Shown here one piece after another: positions 41,694-48,813 of a DNA stretch of 64,000 nt. Position 1 is the stretch's first letter. Each line of letters starts with the position of its first letter. Source of the stretch: Cohnella rhizoplanae (GTDB lineage: Bacteria; Bacillota; Bacilli; Paenibacillales; Paenibacillaceae); contig NZ_CAOJCN010000003.1 in NCBI RefSeq assembly GCF_948329515.1, positions 390,974 through 454,973 on the forward strand, in the 5' to 3' direction. Position numbers and translations under genes: made by a program. The notes beneath the pieces are model-generated. The model was not told where the DNA came from, did no database searches, and saw only the letters and a list, made by a program, of their open reading frames with translations.

Positions 41694-43286
41694 TTAAACG
41701 AGCTGAATTTCCTTGGCCGAATTGAGGTCGGGCAGCTCCTCGAGCTGCGTCAGCACGTCCTTTGGAACGGCCTTGTCGACGCCGAGCACCATGATCGCGG
41801 CGCCGCCGACGATCTTGCGGCCGACCTGCATCGTCGCGATGTTGACGTCATTGGTGCCGAGCAAGGTGCCGACGCGGCCGATAATGCCCGGTTTGTCGTG
41901 GTGCGAGATCAGCAGCAGATGGCCCTGCGACTCGACGTCGACCGGGTACTTGTCGATCTGCGTGATCCGCGGACCGAAGCCGTTGAGCAGCGCGCCGGAG
42001 GCGGAACGTTCTTCGCGGCCGGTCTTCAACGTGACGGTTACCAGGTTGGTGAAGCCCTTGGCCGCCTGGGACTTGGTGATGACGATGTTCACTTCGCGCA
42101 TCTTGGCAAGGTGCATGGCGTTGACTGCGTTCACTTGGTCGGATCCCAAGTGGTGGGAGAGCACGCCCTGAACGACCTGGCGCGTCAGCGGATTCGTGTC
42201 CAGGTCGGCCAGCTCGCCGGCGTACGTGACGCTGATCTCCTTAACGGGTCCGTCCGTGATCTGCGCCGCGAAGCTGCCGAGCTTGCGGGCGAGCGTGAAG
42301 TACGGCTCGAGCTTCGCGAGCAGGTCGCCAGGTACAGGGGGCATGTTGACCGCGTTTTTGTACGGCTCGTTTCTCAAGATGTGCAGCAGCTGCTCCGATA
42401 CGTCGATCGCGACGTTCTCCTGGGCTTCCACCGTAGAAGCGCCGAGGTGGGGGGTGACGATGACCTTGGGATGCTTCAGGAACGGATGGTCGGCAGCTGG
42501 CGGCTCTTCCTCGAACACGTCGAAGGCGGCCCCTGCGACGCGGCCCGCGTCGATGGCCTCGATCAGCGCCTGTTCGTCGATGATCCCGCCGCGGGCGCAG
42601 TTCACGATGCGAACGCCGGGCTTGATGACTTCGAACTGAGCTCTACCGATCATGTGGCGCGTCTCCGGCGTGAGCGGCGTATGCACGGTGATGAAGTCGG
42701 CTCCGCGCACGACATCGTCGACGGTCGCCAGGGTGACGCCCAGCTTGTCCGCGCGTTCCTCGGTCAGGAACGGATCGTAGCCGAGCACCTTCATGCCGAA
42801 CGCCTTGGCGCGCGCGGCGACCTCGCTGCCGATTCGACCCATGCCGAGCACGCCCAGCGTCTTGTTGCGCAGTTCGACGCCGACGAAGGACTTGCGGTCC
42901 CACTCGCCGCCGATCGTCTTGGCGTAGGCTTGCGGGATGTGGCGGGCGAGCGCCATCATCATCGCGAACGTATGCTCGCAGGTCGTGATGGTGTTGCCGT
43001 CCGGCGCGTTGATGACGACGATGCCGCGCTTCGTGGCGGCGTCCAGATCGATGTTGTCGACGCCGACCCCGGCGCGGCCGATGACTTTGAGCAGCTTGCC
43101 GGCGGTCATGATGCGCTCCGTGACGCGGGTCTGGCTGCGCACGAGCAAGGCGTCGTATTCGCCGATGATGGCCACCAGTTCATCTTCGGACAGGCCTGTT
43201 TTCTTATCGATGGATATATCGCTTGCCTCGACGAGGAGCGAGATGCCGAGATCGCTGATCGGATCCGATACCAACACTTTAAACAT
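41694..43286 (-). CDS. serA: D-3-phosphoglycerate dehydrogenase
   Basis: A 530-residue long-form (type 1) PGDH. The NAD-binding core has LGVLGMGRIGSEVAARAKAF, catalytic Arg in VNCARGGIIDE, Glu in FDVFEEEPP and His in TPHLGAST. An intervening ASB domain (about 320-450) and a C-terminal ACT domain (HHDKPGIIGRVGTLLGTNDV) suggest allosteric control by serine. It oxidises 3-phosphoglycerate, the first step of serine synthesis. ATG 43286 has GGGGGAT upstream. Its predicted 5' leader contains a terminator-like hairpin. Confidence 0.95.
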   Translation of the reverse strand: MFKVLVSDPISDLGISLLVEASDISIDKKTGLSEDELVAIIGEYDALLVRSQTRVTERIMTAGKLLKVIGRAGVGVDNIDLDAATKRGIVVINAPDGNTITTCEHTFAMMMALARHIPQAYAKTIGGEWDRKSFVGVELRNKTLGVLGMGRIGSEVAARAKAFGMKVLGYDPFLTEERADKLGVTLATVDDVVRGADFITVHTPLTPETRHMIGRAQFEVIKPGVRIVNCARGGIIDEQALIEAIDAGRVAGAAFDVFEEEPPAADHPFLKHPKVIVTPHLGASTVEAQENVAIDVSEQLLHILRNEPYKNAVNMPPVPGDLLAKLEPYFTLARKLGSFAAQITDGPVKEISVTYAGELADLDTNPLTRQVVQGVLSHHLGSDQVNAVNAMHLAKMREVNIVITKSQAAKGFTNLVTVTLKTGREERSASGALLNGFGPRITQIDKYPVDVESQGHLLLISHHDKPGIIGRVGTLLGTNDVNIATMQVGRKIVGGAAIMVLGVDKAVPKDVLTQLEELPDLNSAKEIQLV

Positions 43287-43322
43287 AGTAATCCCCCTGT
43301 ACTACGAAGTGATGAATATATA

Positions 43323-43376
43323 GAAAACACCCTAAAACCCCCGCGGCCCTACCGGACCAACAGCGTTTTGAGGGTG
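43323..43376 (-). terminator. Terminator-like hairpin in the predicted serA leader
   Basis: On the minus strand CACCCTCAAAAC pairs with GTTTTAGGGTG, enclosing a smaller GGTCC/GGGCC-type stem, then TTTTC. It could end the upstream gene (43468-44391) or act as an attenuator, since the serA promoter appears to lie upstream of it. Confidence 0.65.
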
Positions 43377-43399
43377 ATCTCGTAAAAGCGGCGATTCTT

Positions 43400-43429
43400 A
43401 TTGTAAAGCAACGCGACTTGAAAATGCAA
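43400..43429 (-). promoter_or_regulatory. Candidate serA promoter
   Basis: Minus strand: TTGCAT (43429-43424), 18-nt spacer, TACAAT (43405-43400). The start would lie near 43393, giving a leader of about 105 nt. Confidence 0.5.
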
Positions 43430-43467
43430 TGGAAAATGTGGAACAATCGTTGACCTCAAGCGTAATA

Positions 43468-44391
43468 TTACGTGCCGGACGAGAAAAAGGGCAGCAGCGG
43501 AACGAGCTCTTTGGCATAATATCTTGATTTGAGCGACAGGTAATCGCCGCTTCGGATCGCGTCCGTGCCGGTCAGCATGTCGACGACGGAACGAATCGTC
43601 TTTTGCTTCATCCGGTTCGCCTGGCCGGATAGAATGAACTGATCGATCCTGGCGGCCAGGTCCTGCGGCAAGAAATCGTATTCGGCGCGATTCAGGAACA
43701 TGTACTGGGCCGCCGCCGAATTTTTGACCAGAAGCGGCAGCTTCGACCACTCGGCGTTCGTCAGGATGCCCGGAAGGTCGTACGAGTCCGGAAGGGACAA
43801 GTTTACGGTAGACCCCCACTTGAGCATCGCCCCGTAGTACTGGTTCTGGGCGAGCAGGCCAAGGCGGACCGCTTCGGTGTAGTACGGGTTCTTCGATACG
43901 CGAGCGAGCGATTCCTCGGCCGAGCCTTCGTTAGCGGCTGCGGCGAGCTGTCCGAAGCTGCTCTCGTACAGCTTCAGGCTCTTGAGGTAATTGTTCTGCG
44001 CGTTCATCAAGTCCGGCGTCAGGCTGGATACGGTCGTAACTTTGGATTCCTCGTACTTGGCGGCCGCGAGCTTAGCAAGTTCCTTGAGCGAGGAAGCGCG
44101 GTCGGCCGTGTCGTCGGACTGCCAGCGCGTACGGGTTGCCGACCATTCGCCCATCCATTCCCGATGCGGCTGAAATACGTTATGATAGAAGGACACGAGA
44201 TCCTGCTGGGAATACGCATTCGGCGAAGCGACCGTCTTGGCCGTCTGGGCGGCGGCAGGCTTCGCGTACAACGCTTCCGTCCGCTGCGTGCCGACCTTGA
44301 CCCCGCTGAAGAAGGCGGCGATCGCGACGATCAGAAAAAATAAAAAGCCGAGCGCAAAGATCAAATCGGTTCTTGAGAGACGTTTTTCCAT
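43468..44391 (-). CDS. Membrane-anchored hypothetical protein
   Basis: A 307-residue protein of unrecognised family. Residues 8-33 form a transmembrane helix (LIFALGFLFFLIVAIAAFFS); the remainder is predicted outside, helical and rich in Ala, Leu, Ser, Asn and Tyr, with no Cys. NAYSQQDLVSFYHNVFQPHREW and NPYYTEAVRLGLLAQNQYYG may be useful search motifs. ATG 44391 has AGGAGT upstream. It lies between serA and a divergent CPBP protease gene. No function is proposed. Confidence 0.7.
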   Translation of the reverse strand: MEKRLSRTDLIFALGFLFFLIVAIAAFFSGVKVGTQRTEALYAKPAAAQTAKTVASPNAYSQQDLVSFYHNVFQPHREWMGEWSATRTRWQSDDTADRASSLKELAKLAAAKYEESKVTTVSSLTPDLMNAQNNYLKSLKLYESSFGQLAAAANEGSAEESLARVSKNPYYTEAVRLGLLAQNQYYGAMLKWGSTVNLSLPDSYDLPGILTNAEWSKLPLLVKNSAAAQYMFLNRAEYDFLPQDLAARIDQFILSGQANRMKQKTIRSVVDMLTGTDAIRSGDYLSLKSRYYAKELVPLLPFFSSGT

Positions 44392-44485
44392 TTAGTACTC
44401 CTCGTAAAGATCGACATGGATAAATCAAGTATAAGGAAATGATTAGCATACGTACATAACAAAAATTTACATCAGACGAGGTAAC

Positions 44486-45085
44486 ATGCGTAAATTCGAC
44501 ATCAAAAACATAAAAATGCGAAAAGTGACCGTGGACGAGCTCTCGGATAAAATGCTGCTCGTCAATTTATACGCCACCCAGGCGCTTACTATCATTATCG
44601 GATTGGTTTGGACGTTTTTTCAGGGGCAGAATTTATTGGAAATATTCCGTATGCCGACCTCGTTTTCGTTTCTGTACTGGGCAGCCGGACTCGCCGCTTT
44701 CGTCGTCGCTTTCGACATCGGCATCTCGAGATGGATTCCCGACGAGGCCAAGGACGACGGAGGCGTCAACGAACGGATATTCCGGCAGCGCCCGCTGTGG
44801 CACATCGCGTTGCTGTGCGCCGTCGTCGGCATATGCGAGGAATTGTTGTTCAGAGGCGCGATACAACATGCCATCGGTCCCTATTGGACGAGCATCCTTT
44901 TCGCCGCCATTCACGTCAGATATTTGAGACACTGGATTCCGACGGGACTGGTGTTCGGCATCAGCTACGCGCTGGGGTGGCTCCAGATTCACACGGGCAC
45001 GATCTGGGCGCCGGTCGTTACGCACTTTTTGGTCGATCTCACGATGGGCATCATCATTCGGTATCGGAGGGAAGAAGAGGAATGA
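44486..45085 (+). CDS. CPBP-family intramembrane metalloprotease
   Basis: A 199-residue membrane protein of the CPBP (CAAX protease / bacteriocin-processing) family. The EExxxR motif is in CEELLFRGAIQH; FAAIHVRYLRHWIPTGLVFG and VTHFLVDLTMG hold the second and third metal-site histidines. About five helices. Members process or modify membrane peptides; many have unknown substrates. ATG 44486 has GAGG upstream. It overlaps the next small gene by 4 nt (ATGA), so the two may act together. Confidence 0.86.
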   Translation: MRKFDIKNIKMRKVTVDELSDKMLLVNLYATQALTIIIGLVWTFFQGQNLLEIFRMPTSFSFLYWAAGLAAFVVAFDIGISRWIPDEAKDDGGVNERIFRQRPLWHIALLCAVVGICEELLFRGAIQHAIGPYWTSILFAAIHVRYLRHWIPTGLVFGISYALGWLQIHTGTIWAPVVTHFLVDLTMGIIIRYRREEEE

Positions 45086-45387
45086 GCGAGGAGCGTCCGC
45101 CGACAGCATGGGATAAATTCGTAGAAGCAAGGCGGCACGCGCTGTCTCAGGACGAAAAGGAACCCGAGGTCCGGGAGCCGATGTCGATGGACGAACTGGA
45201 ACGCGCGATCGCCGAGACGGCCGCGGCTTCTGGCTTGCCGGAGACGGGGATGCCGCCGCGGGCGGTCGTTCACCCTTCCGCGCGCAAGAGCTACAGCAAG
45301 TGGTTTTATCGGTTGCTTCTCCTATTGTTTTCGGCGCTGGTCGGCTTTTTGCTGTGGTGGGGATACGAACATTATTCGACGGTCTGA
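45082..45387 (+). CDS. Small hypothetical protein with C-terminal membrane anchor
   Basis: A 101-residue protein. The first 75 residues are charged (MDELERAIAETAAASG), the last 30 contain one transmembrane helix (WFYRLLLLLFSALVGFLLWW) with a short outer tail. ATG 45082 overlaps the stop of the CPBP protease gene, implying translational coupling. I do not recognise the family. A bidirectional terminator follows. Confidence 0.72.
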   Translation: MSEERPPTAWDKFVEARRHALSQDEKEPEVREPMSMDELERAIAETAAASGLPETGMPPRAVVHPSARKSYSKWFYRLLLLLFSALVGFLLWWGYEHYSTV

Positions 45388-45391
45388 ACCA

Positions 45392-45443
45392 AAAAGAGGA
45401 ACGCTATCCGATCGCGGCGCGATCGGGCAGGCGTTCCTCTTTT
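45392..45443. terminator. Bidirectional terminator
   Basis: AAAAGAGGAACGC (45392-45404) pairs with GCGTTCCTCTTTT (45431-45443), enclosing CCGATCG/CGATCGG. T-runs flank both sides, serving the convergent genes. Confidence 0.88.
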
Positions 45444-45445
45444 GT

Positions 45446-46357
45446 TCAAGCGCCGGTCTGGATGGACGCGGGATCTACGAATCCGTAGCCTTTTCCCTCC
45501 AGCGTCTTCAGCAGCTCGTCAAGCGCGGCGCCGGTCCAAGTCAGCTCGTGCATCAGAATATTGCTCCCGGGATGCAACTGATCCGTCACGTTGCCGATGA
45601 TCGCTTTGGTTTTGTCCTTGATTTTCGTCCCGGACATCGTCCAGTCGAGCGAGCCGTTGGACCAAGTCATGAACATCAAGCCTTCTTCGGCGGCGATCTT
45701 GTGCACGTCGTCGTTGGCCGAAGCGTTGGGAGGCCGGAAAAAGATCGGCTTCTTGCCGATCGTCGCCTCCACGATCGTCTGAACCTTTCCGATCTGTTCC
45801 TTGATCACGTCCGCCTTTTCCTTGCCCAGCTGGATGTGCTCGTACGAATGATTGCCAACCGCATGCCCGCGTTCGTCTATTTCTTTGAGAAGTTCGGGAT
45901 GCGCCTTGACCCTATAGCCGTTGACGAAAAATATGGCCTTGGCATGGTGCTTGTCAAGGATATCCAGAATAGGCTTGAGCGTTTTTTCGTCCTTCGGTCC
46001 GTCGTCGAACGTCAGCAGCACGACTTTCGGATTACCGGCGTTTTTGTCGATCGGCACGATATCGTAATTTTTGTTCATCTTATATGTCTTGGCTCCGGAT
46101 GACGGCAGTTCCGCGGCGGATGGAGAAGGAGCCGGCGAAAGAGAAGGTGAAGGCCGTGCCGATTCCGAAGGCGTCGGACTGACGGTCGGGAGGGGCGGGG
46201 CTGTCGCCGTCGCGGCGGGAGTCGGCGAAGTCGCTGCAGCGGAAGCAGAAGAAGACGAGTGCGCAGGTTCGCTGCCGCCGTTTCCTCCACATGCGGCGAG
46301 TACAGCTGCGAGCGCGCCGATCGCGCACCAGCCGCCTGCGTTTTTCATCATGGGCAT
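45446..46357 (-). CDS. Polysaccharide deacetylase lipoprotein
   Basis: A 303-residue lipoprotein: lipobox LAAC near residue 23, then a Ser/Ala/Pro/Thr-rich spacer of about 70 residues, then a NodB-type deacetylase domain with TFDDGP (catalytic Asp), HSYEH (metal His pair), RPPNAS and LMHELTWTGAAL. It should remove acetyl groups from peptidoglycan or another wall sugar at the cell surface. ATG 46357 has GAGAGG at 5-nt spacing; ATG 46351 and 46348 are alternatives. RPPNAS lacks the usual Gly-Tyr of RPPYG, which may affect activity. Confidence 0.87.
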   Translation of the reverse strand: MPMMKNAGGWCAIGALAAVLAACGGNGGSEPAHSSSSASAAATSPTPAATATAPPLPTVSPTPSESARPSPSLSPAPSPSAAELPSSGAKTYKMNKNYDIVPIDKNAGNPKVVLLTFDDGPKDEKTLKPILDILDKHHAKAIFFVNGYRVKAHPELLKEIDERGHAVGNHSYEHIQLGKEKADVIKEQIGKVQTIVEATIGKKPIFFRPPNASANDDVHKIAAEEGLMFMTWSNGSLDWTMSGTKIKDKTKAIIGNVTDQLHPGSNILMHELTWTGAALDELLKTLEGKGYGFVDPASIQTGA

Positions 46358-46441
46358 GACATCCTCTCGGTTGTACTGAACGTTAACGATTGTACCATAC
46401 CCGTCGCCGGCTCCGTCCAATCTTCTTCCTGAATTTGAGCG

Positions 46442-46470
46442 GGATGATGCGAATGGCGCAGGCTACACTA
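46442..46470 (+). promoter_or_regulatory. Candidate SigF-type promoter for the 46528 gene
   Basis: GGCTACACTA (46461-46470) matches the SigF -10 pattern at every fixed base. The best -35 is GGATG (46442-46446) at a short 14-nt spacing, so support is partial. Confidence 0.3.
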
Positions 46471-46527
46471 TGCATGGGACCGCAACAGGCTCATTGACGT
46501 TTACAAAAAAGAAACGGAGGCGGTAGC

Positions 46528-46881
46528 ATGAAAATGGCAACGTTCGTCATGGGCGGCATCGTAGGCGCGGCGCTGACGGTCGCGATCCGCCGCAACCCGA
46601 AATGGTCCATGGCAGCCGGCATGCTCGGCCGGGAGCTTAAGAACCGCTCTTTCGGTTCGAAGGACAGCGGGATCGGCAAACTGTTCGACATGCGTTTCAG
46701 CTCGGATACGTCCGAGCGCGGGCAGGCGTCCGGCGGCGGTTCGGAGACAAGAAAAAGCGCTTCTTCTTCTACCGGGGGAGCCCAAGGGTTGGGCGAGGTC
46801 GCGAATCTCGTCTCGGAGGATCAAGGCGTGCGCGACGACGTCAACAAGATACTCGAGGAAAACGGACAGAACCGGATTTGA
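46528..46881 (+). CDS. YtxH-like small protein
   Basis: A 117-residue protein. FVMGGIVGAALTVAIRR at the N-terminus forms a Gly-rich membrane helix like that of YtxH-domain proteins; the remainder is hydrophilic with a Ser/Gly linker and an acidic C-terminal helix (VANLVSEDQGVRDDVNKILEE). ATG 46528 has GGAGGCGG upstream. A SigF-like -10 lies upstream, hinting at forespore expression. Function unknown. Confidence 0.75.
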   Translation: MKMATFVMGGIVGAALTVAIRRNPKWSMAAGMLGRELKNRSFGSKDSGIGKLFDMRFSSDTSERGQASGGGSETRKSASSSTGGAQGLGEVANLVSEDQGVRDDVNKILEENGQNRI

Positions 46882-46889
46882 ACGGGCGG

Positions 46890-46938
46890 CGGCGCCGAGG
46901 CGATTCCCACAGCTGGGTTCGCGCGGCGCCGTTTTTTT
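46890..46938 (+). terminator. Intrinsic terminator after the YtxH-like gene
   Basis: CGGCGCCG (46890-46897) pairs with CGGCGCCG (46924-46931), then seven T. Confidence 0.8.
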
Positions 46939-46991
46939 CTGCATGGTCTAATCCGAGGGACCTTGGCATATATCAGGTATGCCGTTACTTA

Positions 46992-47094
46992 AATTTGTGG
47001 GTTTTGGCTAGTGCAATTCAAGGGTAGAAGTGATAACATATATTAAAGCACAAATTACACACGTATCGCCTGCCGCGTCATACGCTGTTATCAC
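46992..47094 (+). repeat. Interleaved inverted repeats upstream of mecA
   Basis: AATTTGTG (46992-46999) pairs with CACAAATT (47049-47056), and GTGATAACA (47030-47038) pairs with TGTTATCAC (47086-47094). The two arms interleave, so they could form a pseudoknot or alternative structures in a leader, or be operator sites. A separate GGCATA/TATGCC repeat lies at 46965-46983. Confidence 0.5.
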
Positions 47095-47123
47095 CCATCG
47101 TGTGCAGAAGGGAGGATCCTGTC

Positions 47124-47726
47124 ATGAGGATGGAGCGGCTTAGCCAAGACAAGATTAGGATTTTCCTTACCTTTGACGATCTGTCGGAACGCGGGATCCA
47201 GAAGGAAGACATGTGGCGGGAAATTCCGAAGGTGCACGAGCTCTTCAGCGAAATGATGGATCAGGCTTACAGCGAGCTCGGCTTCGACGCTTCCGGACCG
47301 CTCGCGGTCGAGGTGTTCGCGATGCCCGCGCAGGGCATGGTCGTCATCGTCACGAGGGGCAAGATGGAGAGGGACTCCGAGGCGGGCGCCGAGGAAGAAC
47401 TCGACGAAGAAGTGTACGAAATGGAAGTCACGCTTGAGCAGAGCGAAGCCATCATATATCGTTTCCGGGACATCGAGGACGCGATCGGCGCGGCCAAGAT
47501 GCTGAAGTCCCAGATCTCGGACGAAGGCCGGATGTACAGATATCAGAACCATTGGATTCTGTGCTTCGATCCGTCCACCGGCGAAAACGCGAACGACAAC
47601 GCCCTGATCGCGATTCTTGCGGAATACGGCGACGCCACTTCCGTGACGCCGGCAGTTCTAGAAGAATACGGACAGCTGGTTATCCCGGCCCATGCCGTGC
47701 AAGTGCTGACCGAGCATTTCGCCTGA
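47124..47726 (+). CDS. mecA: Adaptor protein MecA
   Basis: A 200-residue MecA adaptor. The N-terminal domain begins MRMERLSQDKIRIFLTFDDL and binds substrates such as ComK; a long acidic linker (EAGAEEELDEEVYEMEV) leads to the C-terminal domain (IYRFRDIEDAIGAAKML) that docks on ClpC. It delivers substrates to ClpCP. ATG 47124 has GGGAGGA 7 nt upstream. It is monocistronic, with unusual inverted repeats upstream and a terminator downstream. Confidence 0.92.
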   Translation: MRMERLSQDKIRIFLTFDDLSERGIQKEDMWREIPKVHELFSEMMDQAYSELGFDASGPLAVEVFAMPAQGMVVIVTRGKMERDSEAGAEEELDEEVYEMEVTLEQSEAIIYRFRDIEDAIGAAKMLKSQISDEGRMYRYQNHWILCFDPSTGENANDNALIAILAEYGDATSVTPAVLEEYGQLVIPAHAVQVLTEHFA

Positions 47727-47742
47727 TTCGGCGCTCTCAGAC

Positions 47743-47794
47743 GGACATGCTGCATTAAAACGGCGATCGTTTTTAATGCGGCTGTCCTTTTTTT
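47743..47794 (+). terminator. Intrinsic terminator after mecA
   Basis: GGACA...GCATTAAAA (47743-47760) pairs with TTTTTAATGC...TGTCC (47770-47787), followed by seven T. Confidence 0.85.
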
Positions 47795-47830
47795 GCGCTT
47801 TGATAAATATAAGAAAGGAGGGGATTCGCC

Positions 47831-48520
47831 TTGCTGATCTTCTCCGTGCTGGCGGCGGCCATCGCGCCGGGCCTGGCTTTGCTCGCGTATTTTTATTGGA
47901 AGGACCGATACGATACCGAGCCGCTGTCGATGGTCTCTAAAATGTTCGTGACCGGCGCGCTGATCGTGCTGCCGATCATGATCGTGCAGCGGGGGCTCAT
48001 GATGTGGCTTGGCGAATCGCCCTTCGCTTTCTCGTTCGTCATCTCGGCCGGCGTCGAAGAGTTTTTTAAGTGGTTCGTCCTCTATCATATCGTCTTCAAC
48101 CATACCGAGTTCGACGAGCCGTACGACGGGATCGTATACGCGACGGCGGTGTCGCTCGGCTTCGCCACGATCGAGAACGTCATGTACGCTTTTGCCGAGC
48201 CCTCCACGTTCGGTTCGCTGCTCGTGCGGGCGCTGCTGCCGGTATCCGGCCATGCGCTGTTCGGCGTCGTCATGGGATACTTCATGGGCAAGGCCAAGTT
48301 TTCCAAAGGCAAGCAGGCCCGCTTATTTCAATCGATGGCATTCGTGCTTCCGATCGCCTGGCACGGGATCTACGATTTTCTGATGCAGTCGCTGCCGAGG
48401 ACTTGGATGTGGATCATCGTGCCGTTCATGCTGCTGCTCTGGTTCCGGGGCATCCGATACGTGCAGAGCGCCAACGCCGTCTCCCCGTTCAGGTTGATGC
48501 ACCGCGAGGAAGGCGGTTAA
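47831..48520 (+). CDS. prsW: Intramembrane protease PrsW
   Basis: A 229-residue polytopic protease. GVEEFFKWFVLYHIVFNH holds the EExxK motif, and SGHALFGVVMGYFMGKAKF and WHGIYDFLMQSLPRTW hold later conserved His residues. In B. subtilis PrsW makes the first cut in the anti-sigma factor RsiW; here its target could be that or another anti-sigma. TTG 47831 has AAGGAGGGG upstream. It lies upstream of ypeB, as near prsW-sleB-ypeB in B. subtilis. Confidence 0.9.
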   Translation: MLIFSVLAAAIAPGLALLAYFYWKDRYDTEPLSMVSKMFVTGALIVLPIMIVQRGLMMWLGESPFAFSFVISAGVEEFFKWFVLYHIVFNHTEFDEPYDGIVYATAVSLGFATIENVMYAFAEPSTFGSLLVRALLPVSGHALFGVVMGYFMGKAKFSKGKQARLFQSMAFVLPIAWHGIYDFLMQSLPRTWMWIIVPFMLLLWFRGIRYVQSANAVSPFRLMHREEGG

Positions 48521-48576
48521 ATTCTTCTTTTCCCGGCGATACTGGTTGCTAACAGTTGCTGGAGCGGGGGAGTCTC

Positions 48577-48738
48577 TTGAATAACGTGCGCGTCAAAGTA
48601 ACGATAAGATGCAAGAGCTGCGGCGAAAAGTTCGTGCTGCGAGGCAAACGGGATCGCGGGAAGGTCGATACCGGGTTCCGGCAGTGCATCTGCGGCAACG
48701 CCGACAGGTTCGACATCGACGAAGCGGTCGAGGCATGA
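48577..48738 (+). CDS. Small zinc-ribbon-like protein
   Basis: A 53-residue protein with CKSCGEKFVLRG and QCICGN, a CxxC plus CxC arrangement that could bind zinc. TTG 48577 has GGGGGAG 5 nt upstream; GTG 48586 and TTG 48556 are alternatives. It occupies the place between prsW and ypeB where sleB sits in B. subtilis. The family is not recognised and no function is proposed. Confidence 0.6.
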   Translation: MNNVRVKVTIRCKSCGEKFVLRGKRDRGKVDTGFRQCICGNADRFDIDEAVEA

Positions 48739-48743
48739 ATCAT

Positions 48744-48773
48744 GCATAAAGGCGGCTCCTCATACTCACACTA
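48744..48773 (+). promoter_or_regulatory. Candidate SigG promoter for ypeB
   Basis: GCATA (48744-48748), 18-nt spacer, CACACTA (48767-48773), one base from the SigG -10 CATnnTA. sleB-ypeB is SigG-dependent in B. subtilis. Confidence 0.4.
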
Positions 48774-48813
48774 ACGGCAATCCGTAGTCTGGGAATGAAA
48801 GGGGTCGCTTTTT

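Noticed and set aside
41622..43385. Long open frame on the plus strand opposite serA (587 codons)
   Set aside because: It lies antisense to a clear SerA, has no ribosome binding site and its translation is Arg/Asp/Val-rich shadow sequence, a known effect of high GC.
43287..43467. T-box leader upstream of serA
   Set aside because: A GGTAGGGCCGCGG-like string recalls the T-box sequence, but the required GGGTGGNACCGCG core and specifier stem are absent.
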